DNA from: Anaerolineaceae bacterium
GTDB taxonomy: Bacteria > Chloroflexota > Anaerolineae > Aggregatilineales > Phototrophicaceae
Assembly: GCA_020634165.1 (NCBI GenBank)
Contig: JACKCF010000001.1
Coordinates: forward strand, 1,612,001 to 1,676,000
Direction of reading: 5' to 3'
DNA: 64,000 nucleotides
The notes under the pieces: generated by a model
What the model was told of the DNA's origin: nothing
What the model saw: the letters and a program-made list of their open reading frames with translations, nothing else
The model's database searches: none
In this document: positions 60,427 to 64,000 of the stretch, piece after piece
Position numbering within the stretch: the stretch's first letter is position 1
Layout: each line of letters starts with the position of its first letter
Position numbers and translations under genes: made by a program

Positions 60427-61059
60427 TTAAGGTTCGTCAGCGTACTTGATCCCGCTCACGATATACAGAGGATCGCCGGCTTCCGGTGTATATGTGACAT
60501 GCCGAATGTTGATGAACCGACCAGCCAGGACAAAATACTGCTGCACAAGGTCAAGCAGTTCGTTCTCTGAGGAATTCAGGAAGACGGAAATGGTCTTGGT
60601 TGGGAAGTAGCGATTAGAAAAGCTGACGATAAAAATGCCACCTGGTTTGAGGACGCGGTAAACGTCTTTAAATACATCGACCGGATGCTTCAGATACTGT
60701 ACGCTGACGGCGCACAACACCGCATCATAACGATTATCCGGGTAGGGCAGCATCGGCGTGACGTTCAGATCATGGACGATGTACTCATCCAATTGGGGAT
60801 TGTCGTCCATCTCTTCGGTATTCATGCCCAGGCCGACCACAGATACGGGGTCCATCTCTGGAGGAATATGCGAGCGCCAGCTCGACATCATATCCAGGTA
60901 GATGCCATGTGGCGGGATATGCTTGGCATAATACTTCTGTAACGCGGCGATGGCAGCGCCATCAATATGCACGACTTTGCGTGGCTCGCTGTAAAAATCG
61001 TGATCGCTACTGTCATCCAGTCGCTTAAAGTAGCTCTCCGGTAAAATGTCTTCTTTCAT
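60427..61059 (-). CDS. Class I SAM-dependent methyltransferase-like protein
   Basis: This 210-residue protein has a reduced methyltransferase core: GIYLDMMSSWRSHIPP in place of motif I, VVGLGMNTEEM at strand 2, and YDAVLCAVSVQYLKHP with LKPGGIFIVSFSN as motifs IV-VI. The usual GxGxG loop is absent (MSSWRS), so SAM binding is unusual or the protein is a variant. The substrate is unknown. The gene ends just after the terminator, and a gap of ~70 bases separates it from the DUF4259-like gene upstream on the same strand. Confidence 0.75.
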   Translation of the reverse strand: MKEDILPESYFKRLDDSSDHDFYSEPRKVVHIDGAAIAALQKYYAKHIPPHGIYLDMMSSWRSHIPPEMDPVSVVGLGMNTEEMDDNPQLDEYIVHDLNVTPMLPYPDNRYDAVLCAVSVQYLKHPVDVFKDVYRVLKPGGIFIVSFSNRYFPTKTISVFLNSSENELLDLVQQYFVLAGRFINIRHVTYTPEAGDPLYIVSGIKYADEP

Positions 61060-61127
61060 AATGGTCCACGCATGATTTTCTGAGTTGGATGTCGCAAAGC
61101 ATGACGCAAACTTCGCAAAGCTGCAAA

Positions 61128-61952
61128 TTAGTAGTTGGGTTTGTAACGTCTTGCAACTGCTTCTAGCATATCATAGGCTTTGCTGACGTTCCTGAAAAAT
61201 GGCTCATTTTCATCCCAGTAGCCATGGACCTCGTTATTGGCGTTGCAATTCTGTTTAGCCATTTCACGATACGCATTGACCGTCTGCGGGTAAAGACCTG
61301 GTGACGTTTCGTAAGCCGCACAGACAAAGCCCAGCATATCGACAGCCGCCCAGGCTTCTTCCATGCCAAAGCTGATCGCAAACGCCCATTTTTCTGAGGA
61401 ATGATAGTAAATGACCACTTGCTCAAGATGCTTTATCAGGTCGATGACCACCTGGCTTGTGCGGATCTTCTTCTGGCCGAATTCGTTTTGCCACTTGTGC
61501 TTTGAAAACATCGGCAGCGGTATGGCTGGAATCTGTGTCTCCTGTGCCAGTAAATCGTCGCCAAGGAATCCAGCTTTGTCCCGCAGATAATCAAAGAGCT
61601 TTTCCACCGTCGACCGATACTTGTCACGGTAGGCACGCTCATCATACGGCAGACGGTGCTGCTCATCTTTTTCGTCAACTTCCCAGTCGCCATCCCATAC
61701 GCTCATAAAAACGGAATGCCAGCGCTCGACGGCTTTTTCCGGGCAAACATAATCTTCGTTGCCCCGTTTATGGCGATCACACAGGATCAGTACCTCAATA
61801 ATGCTGACAACCTCAAGCAGCCAGCGGCTGTGATACTGAACATTTTCCGGCGAAAGCCAATAACTCAGTTCGCGTTCCATGCGATCCGTGATCGTCGTGA
61901 AGAAGTCGAGAGCTTCGTCACTGTCATATAGTCGTTCTGACCAGCGTGACAA
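61128..61952 (-). CDS. Hypothetical protein, possible DUF4259-like N-terminus
   Basis: This ~274-residue soluble protein is not firmly recognised. Its start, SRWSERLYDSDEALDFF, recalls the DUF4259 pattern (W-G-x-G-x-x-D-N-D-x-A-L-D), although the rest is different and rich in Trp, Tyr and acidic residues (WDGDWEVDEKDEQ, WAFAISFGMEEAW). The best start is TTG at 61952, seven bases after AAGGA. The frame continues to 62036, but the extra leader has no ribosome binding site. It lies downstream of mutS on the same strand. Confidence 0.55.
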   Translation of the reverse strand: MSRWSERLYDSDEALDFFTTITDRMERELSYWLSPENVQYHSRWLLEVVSIIEVLILCDRHKRGNEDYVCPEKAVERWHSVFMSVWDGDWEVDEKDEQHRLPYDERAYRDKYRSTVEKLFDYLRDKAGFLGDDLLAQETQIPAIPLPMFSKHKWQNEFGQKKIRTSQVVIDLIKHLEQVVIYYHSSEKWAFAISFGMEEAWAAVDMLGFVCAAYETSPGLYPQTVNAYREMAKQNCNANNEVHGYWDENEPFFRNVSKAYDMLEAVARRYKPNY

Positions 61953-62049
61953 TGTTACATCCTTGTCATAACAATTTTGAAACCTAAGCTCATTCTGGCA
62001 TGGCAAACTTGCAGGGAACTTACAGATTCGCCGCAAATGAGGGTTGGCC

Positions 62050-62058
62050 TGTGGATAA
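62050..62058 (-). promoter_or_regulatory. DnaA-box-like sequence between mutS and the downstream gene
   Basis: TGTGGATAA is the reverse complement of TTATCCACA. Single copy. In 64 kb on both strands about 0.5 such 9-mers are expected by chance in random sequence. Confidence 0.3.
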
Positions 62059-62126
62059 TTTAATAAATTGTAATGCGATTAACGAGTTAACGAAAGGCTA
62101 TCACGATTGTGAATCAGCGTGTGACA

Positions 62127-64000
62127 TCAGTTCTCATTGATGAGGCGCTTGAGTTCGTACAGCTTAGTCAGCGCTTCCAACGGACTCAGATGATCGACCT
62201 GCATATCGCGCAATGCCTCAATCGCCGGATTCGCCTTCGGCGCGAAGAAGCTTAACTGCTGCGGTGCATCGCTTGTCTCTTTGGTTTTGCTGCTGGTCAG
62301 TGTGAAGTCACTGCCATCAGCTTCTAACTGGGCGAGTAGCTCCCGCGCTCGATCTACCACTGGCTTGGGCATCCCCGCCAACTGTGCGACATGCACGCCA
62401 TAGCTCTGGTCAGCACCACCAGGGACAACCCGATGCAAAAAGACAATATCCTCACCGCGTTCCGTTACGGCCACATTGTAGTTGCGGCAGCGGGGCAGGA
62501 TATTTGGTAGCTCAGTCAACTCATGATAATGTGTGGCAAACAGCGTCCGGCATCCCAGGCGCGGATTGTTGTGAATATACTCGATCACGGCGCGGGCAAT
62601 CGCCAGCCCGTCATAGGTCGATGTCCCCCGGCCAATTTCATCCAGAATGACGAGGCTCTTCTGGCTGCTGCCTGTCAGTAAGCGCGCGGTCTCGACCATC
62701 TCAACCATGAACGTACTCTGTCCGGCGTGGATTTCATCCTGAGCACCAATGCGGGCGAAGATGCGGTCCACCAGGCCGATGGTGGCCTCGTCCGCCGGAA
62801 CAAAACTGCCAATTTGGGCCATCAACGTGATGATCGCCACCTGCCGGATATACGTGCTCTTACCGGACATATTCGGTCCGGTGATGATATGAATCCGTGA
62901 TTCACTGTCAAAGTGCGTTTCATTGGCGACATAGCGCGTGCCACTGTCGAGCAGTTTTTCCACAACTGGATGCCGACCGCCCTGAATCATCAGCGTATTA
63001 TCTTCAGTCAGGGTCGGGCGGACATAACCCTCACGCACAGCTACCGTTGCCAGCGACAAAAACGCATCCAGATGGGCGACTGCACGCGCGGTTTGCAAGA
63101 GGCGACCACTCATGTCCGCAATCGTCCGGCACACCGCATCGAAGATGCGCCGTTCCGTTTGCAAAATTTCTTCCTCAGCGTTCAGCACCAGCGTTTCGTA
63201 TTCCTTGAGTTCCGGTGTGATGTAGCGCTCGGCATTCACCAGTGTCTGCCGCCGGATATAGTCGTCTGGTACATTTGCTTCATTCGCTTTGGTAACTTCG
63301 ATGTAGTAACCGTGTACCTTGTTATAGCCCACTTTGATTGTCGCGATGCCTGTTCGGCGGCGTTCATGGGCCTCCAGATTGGCGATCCAATCGCGCGCAT
63401 GTTTGGTCCGGTCCAGAATGTCATCCAACTCGGCTGAATACCCTTGCCGGATAATGCCGATATTGTTCAGCGTGGCCGGTGGCTCATCGGAGAGGGCACT
63501 TGTGATGAGGTCATAGATTTCGTCACACGGGTCGAGTCGTTCCAGCAGGGCTTGTAGGGCAGGCATCCCCTGCAAATGATCGACCAGTTGAGGAATCGCG
63601 GACAGACTTTCGCGCAGTCCGATCAGATCGCGTGGACCGGCTTTGCCAATCAGCAGGCGATTAATCAGGCGTTCAATATCCGATACATAGCCCAGTGTTT
63701 CGGCCAGTTCCTGCCGCAACACCTCATCGCTCGATAGTGCCTCCACCGCATCCAGCCGCGCATTTAGCCGCCGCAGTTCCAGCAAGGGTTGCGTGATCCA
63801 TGTGCGTAGCAGGCGCGCGCCCATCGCCGTAATCGTGCGATCCAACACACCGAGTACGCTGCCGCGCGTCTTACCACTGCGGATCGTCTGTGTGATCTCA
63901 AGGTTGCGCCTTGTAAACGGGTCCAGCACCATAAAACTGGCCGTGGAATAGCTGCGAATCGTCGCGATCTGTGCCAGCGAGTTCATTTGTGTGATGCGCA
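62127..64000 (-). CDS. mutS: DNA mismatch repair protein MutS, C-terminal ~624 residues (5' end outside window)
   Basis: MutS recognises mismatches and, with ATP, recruits the downstream repair steps. The frame is open to the right edge, and the residues before the first internal Met (RITQ) continue the family pattern, so the gene extends beyond the window. The lever/connector and clamp domains span the first ~400 visible residues. The ATPase has the Walker A GPNMSGKSTYIRQVA, the Walker B ILDEIGRGTSTYDG, and the dimer segment CRTLFATHYHELTEL, near which the helix-turn-helix follows. The ending (EALTKLYELKRLINEN) is complete. The mismatch-binding domain with its Phe-x-Glu motif is outside the window. 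Confidence 0.96.
   Translation of the reverse strand, partial: RITQMNSLAQIATIRSYSTASFMVLDPFTRRNLEITQTIRSGKTRGSVLGVLDRTITAMGARLLRTWITQPLLELRRLNARLDAVEALSSDEVLRQELAETLGYVSDIERLINRLLIGKAGPRDLIGLRESLSAIPQLVDHLQGMPALQALLERLDPCDEIYDLITSALSDEPPATLNNIGIIRQGYSAELDDILDRTKHARDWIANLEAHERRRTGIATIKVGYNKVHGYYIEVTKANEANVPDDYIRRQTLVNAERYITPELKEYETLVLNAEEEILQTERRIFDAVCRTIADMSGRLLQTARAVAHLDAFLSLATVAVREGYVRPTLTEDNTLMIQGGRHPVVEKLLDSGTRYVANETHFDSESRIHIITGPNMSGKSTYIRQVAIITLMAQIGSFVPADEATIGLVDRIFARIGAQDEIHAGQSTFMVEMVETARLLTGSSQKSLVILDEIGRGTSTYDGLAIARAVIEYIHNNPRLGCRTLFATHYHELTELPNILPRCRNYNVAVTERGEDIVFLHRVVPGGADQSYGVHVAQLAGMPKPVVDRARELLAQLEADGSDFTLTSSKTKETSDAPQQLSFFAPKANPAIEALRDMQVDHLSPLEALTKLYELKRLINEN

Noticed and set aside
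1..64000. CRISPR arrays and insertion sequences
   Set aside because: I found no regularly spaced repeats of 24-40 bases, no transposase and no terminal inverted repeats.

Overview
The window looks like a chromosomal segment of a Chloroflexota bacterium (Anaerolineae-like), with moderate GC content. The main clues are very large multi-spanning membrane proteins of the DUF2298 (Chlor_Arch_YYY) and Agl23/TIGR03663 types, which are known mainly from Chloroflexi and Archaea, a large set of GT39-like glycosyltransferases, and intergenic hairpins starting GTAGGGGC. No phage module, insertion sequence or CRISPR array is visible. The assignment is by protein-family pattern only, since no search could be run.

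Layout. 1-9.6 kb: the end of an ABC exporter, a GT39-like membrane protein that converges on and overlaps a GT39/thiolase pair, then a small membrane protein coupled to a biotin ligase and two membrane proteins of unknown function. 9.6-12.8 kb: a penicillin-acylase-family hydrolase and an exported TPR protein on the minus strand. 12.8-16.8 kb: gyrA, ribosomal protein L25 and tRNA-Gly(CCC). 17-38.4 kb: a long plus-strand envelope-glycosylation locus of nine genes (GT4, methyltransferase, five giant membrane glycosyltransferase or DUF2298 proteins, and an ECF sigma/anti-sigma pair). 38.4-46.1 kb: the classical nusA-ylxR-infB-rbfA-nrnA-truB-ribF operon behind a strong promoter and an attenuator-like hairpin, without rimP in front of nusA. 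46.1-48 kb: era and two small genes on the minus strand. 48-53.9 kb: histidine phosphatase, pckA, mdh, a tyrosine recombinase and a metallophosphoesterase. 53.9-56 kb: two PspC proteins, a cysteine-cluster protein and fmt. 56-60.3 kb: recJ, a secreted glycoside-hydrolase-like protein and a DUF1385 protein in a tight operon. 60.4-64 kb: a methyltransferase, an unknown protein and the 3' two thirds of mutS.

How it fits together. The housekeeping blocks cover transcription-translation (nusA operon, fmt, era, L25), DNA topology and repair (gyrA, recJ, mutS, Xer-like recombinase) and gluconeogenesis (pckA next to mdh, with a near-ideal CRP-type palindrome upstream of pckA). The most unusual part is the 17-38 kb locus. 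There, polyprenyl-phosphate-sugar-using GT-C enzymes, DUF2298 proteins and an Agl23-beta-propeller fusion are collinear with an ECF sigma factor and its zinc-finger anti-sigma factor. I infer that they build and export a surface glycan under envelope-stress control. The 2081-residue protein in the middle joins a GT39 module carrying a solute-binding-protein-like insert, a complete DUF2298 module and a LysM-like segment in one polypeptide. This is the best candidate for something not yet described.
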